Assembly: GCA_035772785.1 (NCBI GenBank)
Contig: JAOCPU010000044.1
Coordinates: forward strand, 180,001 to 244,000
From: Phlebiopsis flavidoalba
Taxonomy: Eukaryota; Basidiomycota; Agaricomycetes; Polyporales; Phanerochaetaceae
Length of the DNA stretch: 64,000 nt
Direction of reading: 5' to 3'
The position numbers and the translations under genes were made by a program. The notes beneath the pieces were generated by a model. The model worked only from the letters and a program-made list of their open reading frames with translations. It did not search any database and was not told the DNA's origin. Of the stretch, positions 1 to 11,599 are shown one piece after another (positions within the stretch are counted from its first letter, which is position 1; each line of letters starts with the position of its first letter).

Positions 1-1482
1 CATGCACAAGCTAATGTCATCTTACAGCATGAGGACGTACACCGCCTGTTGTACGACCTTGCTGTGTCAGCAGGCATAGCCGAAATCATCTTCAATGCTG
101 CGGTCGCCTCCGTCGCCTCAGGCGACCGCAAACCCTCCGTCACACTGGCCTCTGGAGAAGTTCACACAGCAGATCTTGTCCTGGGAGCCGATGGGCCAAA
201 CAGCTCCGTCCGCGAGACCGTTCTCGCTGACGATATCCCTGAAGGCCAGCCGACGGGCTTCTCAGTCTTCGGGCGTGCGGTCGTGTCCGGAGAGAAAATG
301 TCGAAAGACCCGGAGCTTGCTCCGTGGCTCACTGCCGACGAGGTGCGATGTCGTAACGGTCATCCACATGGAGGGAGAATTTCTGACGGGATTGTTGCTT
401 CGCAGTGGCCTATTTTTCATGGGTAACAACCGGAGCATGTGCGAGTGAGAAGACTCTTCTATTGATATGATGCTATTTACTAACAATGTTGTACAAAAAC
501 AGCTCACCCTGTGGGACGTTCCAGCGCTGCCGCAGATTTGATCCTAGATTAATCATCTTTGCCTACAGAGTGCGAAGAAGGATTTCGCCATCCAGCTGTA
601 CTGGCCAGGACGAAGACTCCGGTCCGGAGGATTCCTCAGCGCGACTGGGTTTGATGTGCTGACTGCCGGCGATATCCGACTACAAACCTGCGTCCCTAAG
701 TGAGTCCAATGATTGGCCTTAGCCGAAAGACTTCGAGTGTAAACTCTGAATCAGCATTCTGGGCAGATAGTGTCAAGCGGTCTACTCGACATGGTTGCCA
801 CACTTCGTCAGGACTCGGTGGTCTACAATATCCTGAAAAGTTTGACTACGTTGGTCGGACGAGTCTTCTCGGATCGTCCTCCTTGGCGAGGCGGCCCACC
901 CGTCTGGTTTGTGAGTACATACTATGATTGAAGCTGGCGTTGGCATGGGCTGAGAGTAGCTCCAGCCGGGAGGAACCCATGGTGCAGCCATGGCATTGGA
1001 AGATGCAGCTGTCCTTCGCCGCACTTTTTCTCGCGTCTCTCCGCCGCGAGGATCAACTCGGAGTCGTTTTTGTGAGCGCATACCAAGAGATACGTGAAAA
1101 CCGTACAGTGGAAGTACGTCGTATGGACGTGTCAACGCGCATGAACTTGGTCCGGATGCCTCCCGGCCCCGAGCGTGACCAGCGAGACGAGAAGCATACG
1201 GCATTGCCCGCGGGCGAATGGGATGATGGCCTACTTCAGCGCGTGTGGACCGAATTCGAAGGTGTCGCGCCACTCTTTGGGTACGTGAGCAGCGCTTGAC
1301 GCCGCCGCAGATGTGAGTACAATAAGAGCTATCAGTTGGTCCAAGGCTTGTCTGACATACACCGACAGGAATGGTGGGTCAACTGGGGTCGGGTTCCAGG
1401 ACACCTTGAAGGGCGACCGAGAGGAGTCGACTTCGGTTCCAAGCGCAAACCCTGCATCAGGAGTGTTCATGCGTCCGTTTGA
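1..1482 (+). CDS. FAD-dependent monooxygenase, 5'-truncated by the window edge
   Basis: Salicylate-hydroxylase-type flavoprotein monooxygenases use FAD and NAD(P)H to hydroxylate aromatic or similar small substrates. The clearest motif is LVLGADGPNSSVRE at about 170-215, the DG motif that binds FAD and NAD(P)H. A GD-like motif LLGEAAHP follows at about 880-905, with Glu where Asp is usual. Then come an AMALEDAAVLRRTFSRLS helix at about 988-1040 and SAYQEIRENRTVEVRRMD at about 1075-1130, the usual C-terminal part of the FAD-binding fold. WWVNWGR at about 1371-1390 resembles the family's aromatic tail. The N-terminal Rossmann GxGxxG lies outside the window. Probable introns lie near 421-567, 910-935 and 1310-1366. 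The frame shifts near 625 and 1072. The stop at 1480-1482 is the first in the last exon frame and is uncertain. The substrate cannot be told from the sequence. Confidence 0.75.
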
Positions 1483-3269
1483 ACCTACAAAATGCTCTAG
1501 TGTCATGACATAACAGAGCAGCGACGAAACTTCACGTTTTCGGAACGAGTAGACGAAAAACTATACACAAGATGTCCTATATCCGCACACGCATGAACAT
1601 GACATTATATGCTGGAAGCCAATCTGACTATGTACGCCACTTAATGTAATTTCAATTATCCGCCCAATCACTAGGGTGTCGTGGCGAGACGAATACTCGT
1701 ATGTCGCTTGACAAATCTATGGCCGTGTCTGTTTTTAGTTGAAGGTTAGGAGGTTTGAAACGTCTCACCCGTGCTTGTCTACCCTACCTACTTACCGGAC
1801 ATAGCCTCAAGTATTGACGTGCAATGGTTTCGTGTACGACACCTATGGTCGATCACCGTATCTTCTCGACTACTCGCAGCAACACGATGTGCTGGGTAGA
1901 CAATAAAGTTGAGTAGCACCATGGCCTCAATAATATGTCATCGCTGTACGCTTATTGCGGGAATTACCTCACTTATGAGCAGCGGGGGACATGAATAGGT
2001 CTGTCCTTGGTCCCAGGTACTGCCTGCAGAGTTTATGGGTGAGTCGTTGTGATTGGCTAAGAATTCTTGCGGATAGCTCTGGTTCAGTGTTTTCCAACCT
2101 CATCCTGTTCGACTTCTTTCAATCCGTGGTTGGCAGTTGAATGAAGGATTCTGTGTAAACGCCGTCTCAGCCCTGCGTGAAAAATAATTGACACAATCGC
2201 CGACAAGTATTGCACACCCACATACTCGTTTCTTAAATCTGGATGAAACATATTTGATTGAATAATGGTGCCCCACTCCCCGGGCGGTCCGGACTTGAGC
2301 CCCCAGCATAACACCGTGGGCCATCAGACTATAGGAAAAGTTTATGCGGTTCTAAACAATCTAAACATTAACAAAAATATATAATATCAAAAACGCGGTT
2401 GTGGCCCCGACGGCCGTAGAAGTTCCCCCCCCCCCAAAGTCTGCGAGGCATCCCTGCTGTGGACGCATTAGGTCAGTCTTCATATCTATTGCTGCATTCG
2501 AAGCATCATACCGCTCGCTTGCTCGTTGTGAACAAGTTTATTACGACCTAATGACTCGCATATTACAAGCGTGGACTTGCCAACATTTGCTTCATGCCTC
2601 ATGGGCTAATAAGTGACTCATTCGTAATACAATCTTTAATTATCCTATAAAAATTATAACAATAAATTGATGGAATTTTTAATGACATAATATTATATAT
2701 TTAATGGAATACCACCTGTGCCGATGACTCTGAATACTATGATACTTTGCCAGATAAGATAATTCATATATAAACACGATGTGCGCACATCGGGTGGATG
2801 GTTTAGGAAGTGTAGAAGGCACAGACGAGACCTTTGACTGCCGCTGGCCAATAAATTGTGCAAGAGATGGGGACGTCTGCACAATACGTTTGTTATGTTT
2901 CTAGACCTAGAAGCGTTTGTGCCATTTGTATCGAGTTAAGTGTGGGTTTGAACATGTGCCATATGATAGACATGGAAGGTGTTAAATGTACTCGAGTATC
3001 GTCGAAAGGGAACCGGACGGGAGCACCCAGACAGCGCGCCACTAATTATCAGAATTGCCGCTCGATGCTAGTAGAGCGCTCATTGGATAGCTTCGTCGTG
3101 CCGTTCAACCCCCCCTTCTTGCACGCGTCAACGCATTCTATTAGTTCTATGCACTCTCTTAGCTCGTCTTCCTAACACGTCTATTTCTTTTTGACCGCAT
3201 GACAGAAGAAAAAGAAAAAAAAAAAAAACGATCCTCTTAGATACCCTTGACATTACGTGGCGTTGTAAA
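1483..3269. other. intergenic region with no recognised gene
   Basis: This AT-rich stretch separates the monooxygenase from POL1. Both strands hold only short open frames with no family motif or consistent splicing pattern. Short pure-C and A/T-rich tracts occur near 2426 and 2630-2700. The last few hundred bases probably contain the POL1 promoter, but I see no clear TATA element tied to a start. Confidence 0.5.
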
Positions 3270-3285
3270 ATGTCCTCTACGCTCG

Positions 3286-3333
<48 letters not shown>

Positions 3334-4419
3334 ACGAAAGCCCGAGAAGTCTTGCGGCGAACTCAAACGCGCTTCGGCGGGCGGTAACCGAGAAGGATTG
3401 AACGTGCAGTAGGTTTTTCGTCGTTTGCACGCGGTGTGCTGAGCCTGACATGGTGGATATAGTATGACCGTGCGATAATGAAATATACGACGAGGTTACA
3501 GATGACGGTATATAATACTGTTGTCAGTATAACACGCCTTGCCCAAAGGACGACTTCGCTCAGTCGACGATGGCGTGGATGGCCGGAAACATGTGACGAA
3601 CCGGCATGGACGACTTTTGAAGGAAATGGATAAGTACGCTGATAGTGCCCATAGGCGAGGAGAAGAAGGCCAAAGTGTACGTGGGGTTCATGTCATTGAA
3701 AAAAGGGAGCTACTTGAACTTAGCTACTTACAGCGAAGAAGAGAGAAGGAAGTCGAAAGTCAATAGCCTAAAGCTAAAGCGTAAGCCTGAACCCGTCCGC
3801 CTGTTGTGCCGACTATCAATGCCTACCGCTACCAAGGTGGTGTCACGGCCTTTAGAGACAGGAAATTCCAATTTATGGGTGACATTCTCTGGAGAAATTG
3901 GACGTCCATAGCTACACGACCAGAGAGCCAGCACGACGGAAAAGTCAACCAGAACCGAGAGGTACCGCGCTGTCCCCTGTCCGCTCAAGCCACAAACCGG
4001 AAAGCCACGCTCAGTGCCCGAGGACCTATGGAAGCGAGGACAGCTACTAACGGCCGGTAGGATACGCCTCTCTCCCGACAGCGGGGGCATGTGAAACATT
4101 CCCAGTGAACCGTCAAGCGAACGCCCGATTTCGATATGGATGTGGTTCAGTCCGAAGAAGAAATCTCACAAGACGGAGGAATGACGTTAGGCGCTAACTC
4201 CAGCGATCGATCAGGAGGAGGAAGTTTCACGTGAGGTGAATAGCAGCGCTGACCACGAAGCGCGACATGCACGCCGAAGATTTCTTTCGATGGACATCGA
4301 CCCTCCCTCCCCCCCTCCCCCCCCCCCCCCCCCCCCCCCAGAGCCCCCCCCCCTTTCCCCCCCCCCCCCCTTCCCCCACGCCCCACCTTTCCCCCGAGCC
4401 CCTCCCCCCCCCCATCACC

Positions 4420-4490
<71 letters not shown>

Positions 4491-7400
4491 ACATGGACGC
4501 CGTCATGGCTATGAGATGATCTCGATGAATGAACCGCCGACTAAACCCTCCTTTGCCTTGTCAAGAAAGAGGAACCAGGAAGTCAAACTGCCATGCCGGA
4601 ACGGATACAATGTTCGGGAAACACAGAACCCGAAGGCAAGATTCCATCGATGATATCCCTACCTGGGCCTCTACTGTGTACGGCATCTAACCACACCCCG
4701 CTTCACAAGTGTCACACTACGGACGATACTCTCGCGGTAGGCCACTGCGACTGCTTCCAAGATCGCTAGCTGGATTCCAAGGCAACTGTTCTCGAAGAGG
4801 ATCGGCTCGTTCCGCTTTTTCATGGCTAGATTACCTAGAACACGACGGACGCCTGTATTTCCATAGGCAAGACCATAAGACAAGAACGACTATTACCTGG
4901 ATTTCGTGCTGTGTCCACGGTGTGGAGAATCTACAGCGAAATCTTTGTTCGTGCTTGCGCTCGGGAGCGTCGCGTCGAGGAGGATGGCGAGACGGGGAGC
5001 TACACGACGAAACCGACGTCAAGCCAGACTATGACGACGTTTCACGATGACTTCGATCGCGTGCGAAGAAAGGCTGGTATCAAGAAGTGGAAGCGAAATT
5101 GGTGAAACGGCGCTACGCCTTCGGGTTGAGCGCGAACGTGCCTCGTGAAGAGTCGGAGTGGCTCAAAGCTGTGTGTTAACGGCTTCGACGGTGAGCGCAC
5201 TGTCTTTTGGTAGTTATTCGTCTTACAAAACAGGCAAACAGAACCACAAATTTCGGCCAACAGGCATCTCTAGCCCAAGCTTCGCACGAGTTCTGGGCAC
5301 TAACACAAGCGCATTCGAACTTTTAGTTCTGAAGCGAAAGATCATGGGTCCATGTTGGTTGCAGATAAAAAACCCAGTCCTTGATAATAAAGGTGTAAGC
5401 CGCCCCCATGTTTCATTTGCTCAGTGGTATCTCATGTTCTCCCAGGTTTCTTGGTGTAAGGTTGAGGCAACTGTCGCAGACCCAAAGGATATCAATCCCT
5501 TTCCAGAAACGGATCAGAATGCGCCAAAGGATGTGCCGCCTTTGACTGTCACAAGCCTTAGTTTGCGAACGATCGTTAATCATCAAGCGAACAATCGGGA
5601 AATTGTGTGCGCCACGACCCGAACATGGCATAATCGTGAGCATTTCAGCGAAGGGCTGCGGATTATCACCTAACATCGGGGCCGTGATTTAGTACAGCTC
5701 GAAGACCCCACCCCACCAGAGTCTCTCCCGTGTACCGTACATACCTTTGTTCGGCCCTTGGATCGATTCCCACCGAATTTCGAGAACCGCGCAAGAGCCA
5801 ATGGGAAGGGTGCCATCCGCCCAATGCAGAGTGAGCGCGTGCTCCTCAATAACCTCTTAGGTCTGTGTCATGTATGTTCTCTCCTGTTACATTTTCTCAT
5901 GATTTGCAGCCACGCTACACAAAGCCGACCCCGACATCATCGTTGGACACGATTTCGTCGGAGATTCATTGGACGTTCTGCTCAAACGCATGCGAGATTT
6001 GAAAGCAGATCATTTCTCCCGCATCGGCAGGTTCAGGCGATCGCGATGGCCGAACATTGGTCGACAAGGGACAAACCTCAGGTTCCTCAACGGCAGGATG
6101 ATGTGTGACTTAGCGAGTGATAGCGCCAAGGGTAGACTTCTTCAGCGCGTACCAGTACAAAATGCTCAATATCATGACAGGGCATGATCTCCTCTACGAC
6201 ATGGTCCCTGACGGAGATGTGCAAGACGCATCTAAAGAGTGACAGGCAAGACATAGACCCCGATGACACTGCGAGTTACTTCGACGGAAGCGTCACTTCG
6301 CCCGAGCGACTTCTTACTTTTGTCCGGCATTGTGAGCTCGATGCACATTACCAAATGGCTCTAGCTTCCAAGGTTCAGATCCTCCCATTGACACGGCAGT
6401 TGACTAACCTTGCCGGTAACTCCTGGTACGTAACGAGTATCCTGACTTCCACGCAATATTCTAACACCATTTTCCAGGAACAAGACGCTCAACGGTGGTC
6501 GCGCTGAACGAAATGAGTACATTTCTGCTGCACGAGTTTCACCGTCTCAAGTACATCTGCCCTGACAAGCAATGGGGCAAGAAGGCCGAAGCAGCAGCCA
6601 AAGTTGAACACGAAGATGGCGAGGAGGGAGGCAAGAAGACGAAGGGCAAGAAAGACAAGTACAAGGGTGGTCTCGTCTTCGAGCCCAAACGTGGTCTTTG
6701 GGACAAGTTCATTCTAGTCATGGACTTTAACTCTCTGTATCCAAGTATCATTCAGGAGTACAACATCGACTTCACCACTGTCGCGCCTAGCGAGGACGAA
6801 ACGAAGTGGGTCCAATCTTTCTTTCTCTTGGCTTAGAAGTTCACGTCGACGTAGGAGGGAGAGGAGGAAAATCCCCGACGTTCCCGGACATGAGATCGGC
6901 CAGGGCGTGCTGCCGCGTCTTATTGCCACTCTCGTAAATCGGCGTCGACAGGTGAAGAGCCTGATGAAAGATCGCAAGGCCACGCAAGCCCAGCTTCTTC
7001 AGTGGGACATCAAACAAATGGCCCTGAAGCTGACAGCGAACAGTATGTACGGCTGTCTCGGCTTCGAGTATTCGCGATTCTACGCCCGTCCACTTGCGGC
7101 GCTTACGACTTTCAAGGGTCGTGAGATTTTGACGCATACGCGCGAGCTAGCTGAGAGCCTTCAGCTTGACGTACGTTATCATCAGTCTATCTCAGTATCT
7201 ATACTCAATGGATTCTAGGTTGTATACGGTGACACCGACTCCGTTTTCGTGAACACGAACGTTACAGACTTCGCCGAGGCCCTCAAGATTTCCGCTGAGT
7301 TCAAGAAGGCCGTCAACGACCGCTACAAGCTACTCGAGATTGATCTTGACGGTGTATTCCAACGCTTGCTTCTTTTGCAAAAGAAGAAATATGCTGCGGT

Positions 7401-8933
7401 CAAGATGGAGGATGGTACACGCACGTCTGTGGAAGTCAAGGGTCTCGATATGAAACGTCGCGAGTACTGCTCGTTGTCGAAGGCTGTTTCGCAATATGTG
7501 TTGGAGCAGATCTTATCCGGCGAGGCTACGGAAATCGTCGTGGAAAACATCCACGAATATCTGTCGACCATGAGCGCCGCGAAGTGCGGGGTGGAGGTGT
7601 CAAACTGGATGAATTCATTGTCTTCAAGGTGAGTGAGCTAACGGGTGTTCTCCGTAGAGAGAGTGGATGTCTTACTGAATCAACGCAGCGTCTTGGTAAA
7701 GATCCTAAGGATTACCCCGACGCTAAGAGCCAGCCGCACGTTCAAGTCGCGCTGAGAATGAAGGACAGAGGCGGTACTGCTCGCGCGGGCGATGTCGTCC
7801 CATATGTGTTCTGTCTTGGAGAAGGCGGCGAGAGCTCGAAGAGTGCACAAGCCGAGAGGGCTAAGCATCCTGACGAGATTCGACGAGCAGGGAGCGATTT
7901 GAAAATCGGTGCGTTGCTGCGCGAGACATGACAGAAGAACTGGCTAACGCGGGATCTGTCGTCAGACTACGAATATACTATCTCTCGCAGCAAATCCTCC
8001 CGCCCATCGAAAGGTTGTGCGAGCCGATTTGAAGGTACGATCGTGCGCGGCTTGCGGAATGTCTTGGTGGGTGCTTTCTTCTCAGCTCGTCCTCCGACGG
8101 TTGCCTGATGAAATCACAGGTCTCGACCCCAACCGATACAAGAGCACAACAACCGCCGACTCTGATGACCGAAACTTTGGCTCTCTGGATTCGCTCATGT
8201 CCGACAAGGAAAAGATACAAGGATGCGGACCGGTTTGTCGTGCGATGCGCTCGTGCCAGGGCCAATGTGAATTCGCGCCCATCAGCGACCGCAGTGTGAG
8301 TCTACCCGCGTAGCATGTACGCTTCCGACGATTTTTGGGGGGGGGGGGGGGACAAAAAAATGACGACAAACGAACGTAGAACTCTATTCTCACGTCCGCC
8401 GGTGCTGCGTGCCCGTCGTGTCGGTCGTTCTTTGGTACTGCGAGCTTGCAGGCGCAGCTCGAAGTGCAGATCCGGGAACGTATCTCAAAGTACTACGAGG
8501 GCTGGACGGTCTGCGACGACCCAACATGCGGAAGCAGGACCCGGATGATGGGTGTCTATGGACGACGCTGTCTTCGTCCGACATGTCAAGCACAGTAGTG
8601 TTCGAGGTAAACATGCATTTTCATTCCCCCTTCCAAGTATTGACTTTTTCCTGCACAGTACTCGGACTCTCAAATGTATAACCAATTGAGATACTACTTG
8701 TACCTCTTCGACCCGGATAACACGGGAAAGAACACTTCCCTGGAACGTGAGTATCAATAAACCATCCTGAAACGACATTGACAGGTTTGATGTTACAGAG
8801 GAGCTGGCAGCCGTAAGAAGTATGCAAGGTCATCTGTTACAAGCGCTGCGTACCACTGTAGAGAAGTATCTTGATCAGTCCGGCCGTCGCTGGGTGGACC
8901 TTGGCGCGTTGTTTCTCCTTCATGAAAGTATGA
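3270..8933 (+). CDS. POL1: DNA polymerase alpha catalytic subunit
   Basis: This is the B-family polymerase of the primase-polymerase alpha complex, which extends RNA primers in the nucleus to start DNA replication. The start ATG at 3270 is followed by Lys codons, then [11 protein letters not shown] and YDEVTDD, typical of the POL1 N-terminus. Next come the [13 protein letters not shown] block (about 4830-4860), [20 protein letters not shown] (about 5280-5340), the exonuclease-like [18 protein letters not shown] block (about 5928-5980), polymerase region [11 protein letters not shown] (about 6723-6750), region [12 protein letters not shown] (about 7027-7055) and region I YGDTDS (about 7225-7242). 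Cys pairs of the C-terminal zinc module appear near 8409 and 8512. The protein ends FSFMKV, stop 8931-8933. Clear introns are 6426-6477 and 7171-7218. Many one-base shifts break the frame. All catalytic motifs are present, so inactivation is unlikely despite the breaks. Confidence 0.95.
3288..3329 (+). repeat. 42-nt pure poly-A run at the POL1 N-terminus
   Basis: A run of 42 A lies 18 nt after the chosen POL1 start and would read as about 14 Lys codons. It may be a real lysine-rich stretch or an expanded shorter run. Confidence 0.9.
4309..4490 (+). repeat. C-rich tract inside POL1, ending in 70 pure C
   Basis: This tract is nearly all C, with scattered T, A and G, and ends in an uninterrupted 70-C run at 4421-4490. 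It lies between POL1 segments encoding [15 protein letters not shown] and the later WLDYLEHDG block, in the poorly conserved N-terminal part. Read in frame it gives polyproline. Long open frames on both strands here are by-products of the tract. Confidence 0.9.
8338..8351 (+). repeat. 14-nt poly-G run in a POL1 intron
   Basis: The run lies in the probable intron of about 8296-8375, just upstream of the exon with the first CPSC zinc-ligand pair, so it need not affect coding. Confidence 0.8.
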
Positions 8934-9202
8934 TCCTTCGGATTGTGTGTTTTGCATGCATCCTGTTATCGTGTTTTGAATGTTTGCACAATCTAGCATG
9001 TATCTGTATTCCATTTGTTAATGAAACCTCATTTTTCAAAGTCAATCCGGTCATATCAAAAGCCTTTGGACGTAGTATGAGTTGGGTACTATGATTTTTG
9101 AAACGAGACGGCATGTGATAGTATAAGTATTGCCGTGGTGCGGGGTACGATCTAGGTTATAATTGCATTGAAACTCTATCAATTGCAACCTAACGAGAAG
9201 CA

Positions 9203-10053
9203 TCATGTCATGAATTTGGCTTCGACGAAGATACGGAGAAAGGGGGCAAGTCGACGGTTGTGGCGTAGGCTCGTCGATGATAGAGTTAGTGGTGTCCGTG
9301 AGCCAGTTCCTGATCCCTCCACCCTAGTTACGCGCGCAATAAATAGTTTCGGAGGCAGTCCCGTCTCCTTCCCAGGACAGCTCCCCGGGATGTTCTCCTC
9401 AAGGCGCAAGGCGTCAAGATTGTGCAGCGGCCACGGCGGCGTGACTAATTGGCAAGACAATGCCCCAAGGGAGTCTTTCAAAACAGGCAGGCCCTCTTCA
9501 GATAACGTGTATGAAACACCGTCAAACGGGCTGCCGTGGACATCCGGGCGTGAGAAGCGGACTGCGAGGTCTGCTTGCGTGGCAGACAGAATATTGACGA
9601 CCATGTGTGACGGCCAGCTCAAGTGTGCCTCCTTTAGGGAGGTTGCCATACGAGATGGTATGCGGAGAGAGAACGCTACGAGCGGCTGGGGGTCCATGGA
9701 AATTGAGCTGAAGGATGACAGCGTCGCGCCGTGGAACCGTGCGTTTGAGGAGGCCGACTCGCGCTTGTGACGCTCCGGCATCAGGGCGGTTACGACGGCG
9801 ACGGGGCTGCGCGGTCTCGCGAAGCAAGGATCGGAGATCATCCTTCACTGATTTTGGCGCGTTCGTCGTGGAGAAAGCGCGACAGGTTCCATGTCACAGG
9901 CGGACGCACAAAGGCATCGCCAGCGGGCACAGAGTTGGCAAATTCAAGCAAACCTCTGAGGCTGTTCTCGTTTGGTGTGTAAGTTGGAAGCAAGCTGTGA
10001 GTAGAGACATGTTTACTGTCAGCTCTACGAGACAGAATCCAAGGTAGAAACAT
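9203..10053 (-). CDS. flavin reductase-like FMN-binding protein
   Basis: The protein belongs to the flavin-reductase-like family (split-barrel FMN-binding domain), which uses NAD(P)H to reduce flavin or related substrates. On the minus strand, from high to low coordinates, one sees TWNLSRFLHDER, then RSLLRETAQP leading into VAVVTALMP, FHGATLSSFSSISMDP with the typical loop near the flavin, LVAFSLRIPSRMATSL, HMVVNILSATQADLAVRFSR, DGVSYTLSEEGLPVLKDSLG and SELFIARVTRVE-like text. The protein ends YHRRAYATTVDLPPF after a one-base shift near 9265. Breaks also occur near 9840 and 9780. The start at 10053 is a guess, and an organelle-targeting leader is possible because the first 30 residues are basic and Ser/Leu-rich. 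It lies tail to tail with POL1, about 270 bp away. Confidence 0.8.
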
Positions 10054-10146
10054 TTTTCGCCGTACTCACCACCTCCAGTCGAACTTGGTTCGAATTAGTG
10101 TGGGCCATCAGACAAGCGCGACTTGTGCCGGTAGAAGCGCCTGAAT

Positions 10147-10193
10147 ATTTGGTGCTGTTAGGATTAGAGGCTTTTGGACAACAACGACAAATA
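10147..10193. repeat. dispersed repeat block, copy 1 (other copy 14985-15033)
   Basis: About 47 bp with the core gttaggattagaggcttttg match a block at 14985-15033 with a few mismatches and small gaps. Each block lies upstream of one of the two tandem MFS genes, which suggests their flanking DNA was duplicated too. Confidence 0.7.
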
Positions 10194-11599
10194 ATATTTC
10201 TGGCAACCGGCCACGTAAGTTCCACCACCTCGATCCGGATTCCAGACATTCCACGGAAAGAGTTTTACAAACGTTGCAAATCTCATGCTCGTCACTAGTC
10301 TGACGGTTTGTGGCACTTTCGGCTCTGCGTGCCGGGAACGATCACGAACCCCTCCTCCACAATCGCTGCAATCACACCGTGGGCTGACCGCGGGTTTCCC
10401 GTCTGAGATTTCCCACTCGTTCGAACCCTTTCTCATTGATTGTCTGAAGTAATTGAGGTAATGTGCCGCGACTTTATCTGGGAAATATCACGTCTGACGC
10501 ATCTACTGTCTCATGCGCTGCAGGTTAGGTTCAGAATAAATTAACTCTGTGTCTACGAGCAGGAGTGTGAGCGCAGCATGAGACAAGCAGTCGGCTTACA
10601 CGCTGCTCGCTGTCTGCGACCCACTACACAATCCGTAAGCCATCCGCGAAAGCTTGATAGTGCCTGTGATCCGCTTCCCTTGCCATATGCCGATGACTAC
10701 GTGAGGATTACCATCGGAGAATATGGTGAACCTGAGTGATCTGAATATAGAGTTAAGATATGACACCCAGAATCCAATATTTCGGGTGGGATCCATTCCG
10801 CAACCGCCGCTTCCAACCGCTGAACGGGCCATCCGCCAAAAATTCGCTGATACATAGAGCAGTCGGAATACCATCAGCAGCGAGTCATGGCGACGGGGAG
10901 TCGAGCATCGCTAGGCGCGACAGTGTGAGCGCCACATGTCGATAAAAGGGTGATCGTGGTGATATGGTTGCCGGGAATCTCGAGTAACAGTGCGTTTCAC
11001 CGTCAAACTCTGCGAAGGACTTGTCTCGCGCAAGCGATCACATGTTAACTAAACATACAAGGGCCGTTGCGGATGATACCGATACACTTTTGTCTTTGTG
11101 CGCTTGGTCGCAGCGCTTCGGCACTTTCCGGCGGAGCCTCTGCCAAAAACGCACCGCGGATTCCTTCCTACTGGCTTCGATAGGCAGCGATGGCTCCTAG
11201 GTCGTTTCCAAGAGAGTCTTACATGGCCTGATGTTGGACGGCGCGCTCGAGCAATGGTTCGGTAAACGGTCAGGCTACTCAACCCGTGTGTCGGACCTCA
11301 TTGCCACCGCGCTGATTTCTATTGCGCGACACATATCTCTGAGCGAACGGGGACTTGTGCTAAGGGATCTAAACACCATACCATTAACACCTCAAGATCA
11401 GTCCGATTCTACGTGAAGGCCATAAGCCGGATGGCTATAAGGAATAGGACCTGGTAACAACAAGTGTGCTCGCCAAGGCGCTGAGTCAAGTTTATGCGCG
11501 CGCTAGGGGAAGTAAAGGGCATTCCAACGGTTACTAAGGATCTGTCAGCCCTTCCTCTTTCCGTCTATCTACCAATTGTCGATTACGCATTCGGCGCCC
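10194..11599. other. intergenic region with no recognised gene
   Basis: This stretch lies between the flavin-reductase-like gene and the first MFS gene. It has only short frames on both strands and no family motif. It should hold the promoters of both divergent genes. A GTTCGAACC string near 10418 was examined as a tRNA B-box and rejected. Confidence 0.4.

Noticed and set aside
4147..4653. Long Gly-rich (minus) and Pro-rich (plus) open frames
   Set aside because: They exist only because the C tract lacks stop codons; the region belongs to POL1.
9168..9770. 200-residue plus-strand open frame
   Set aside because: It is antisense to the flavin-reductase-like gene, whose minus-strand motifs are clear.
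10395..10430. GTTCGAACC string resembling a tRNA B-box
   Set aside because: No A-box or clover-leaf pairing could be placed at the needed distance.
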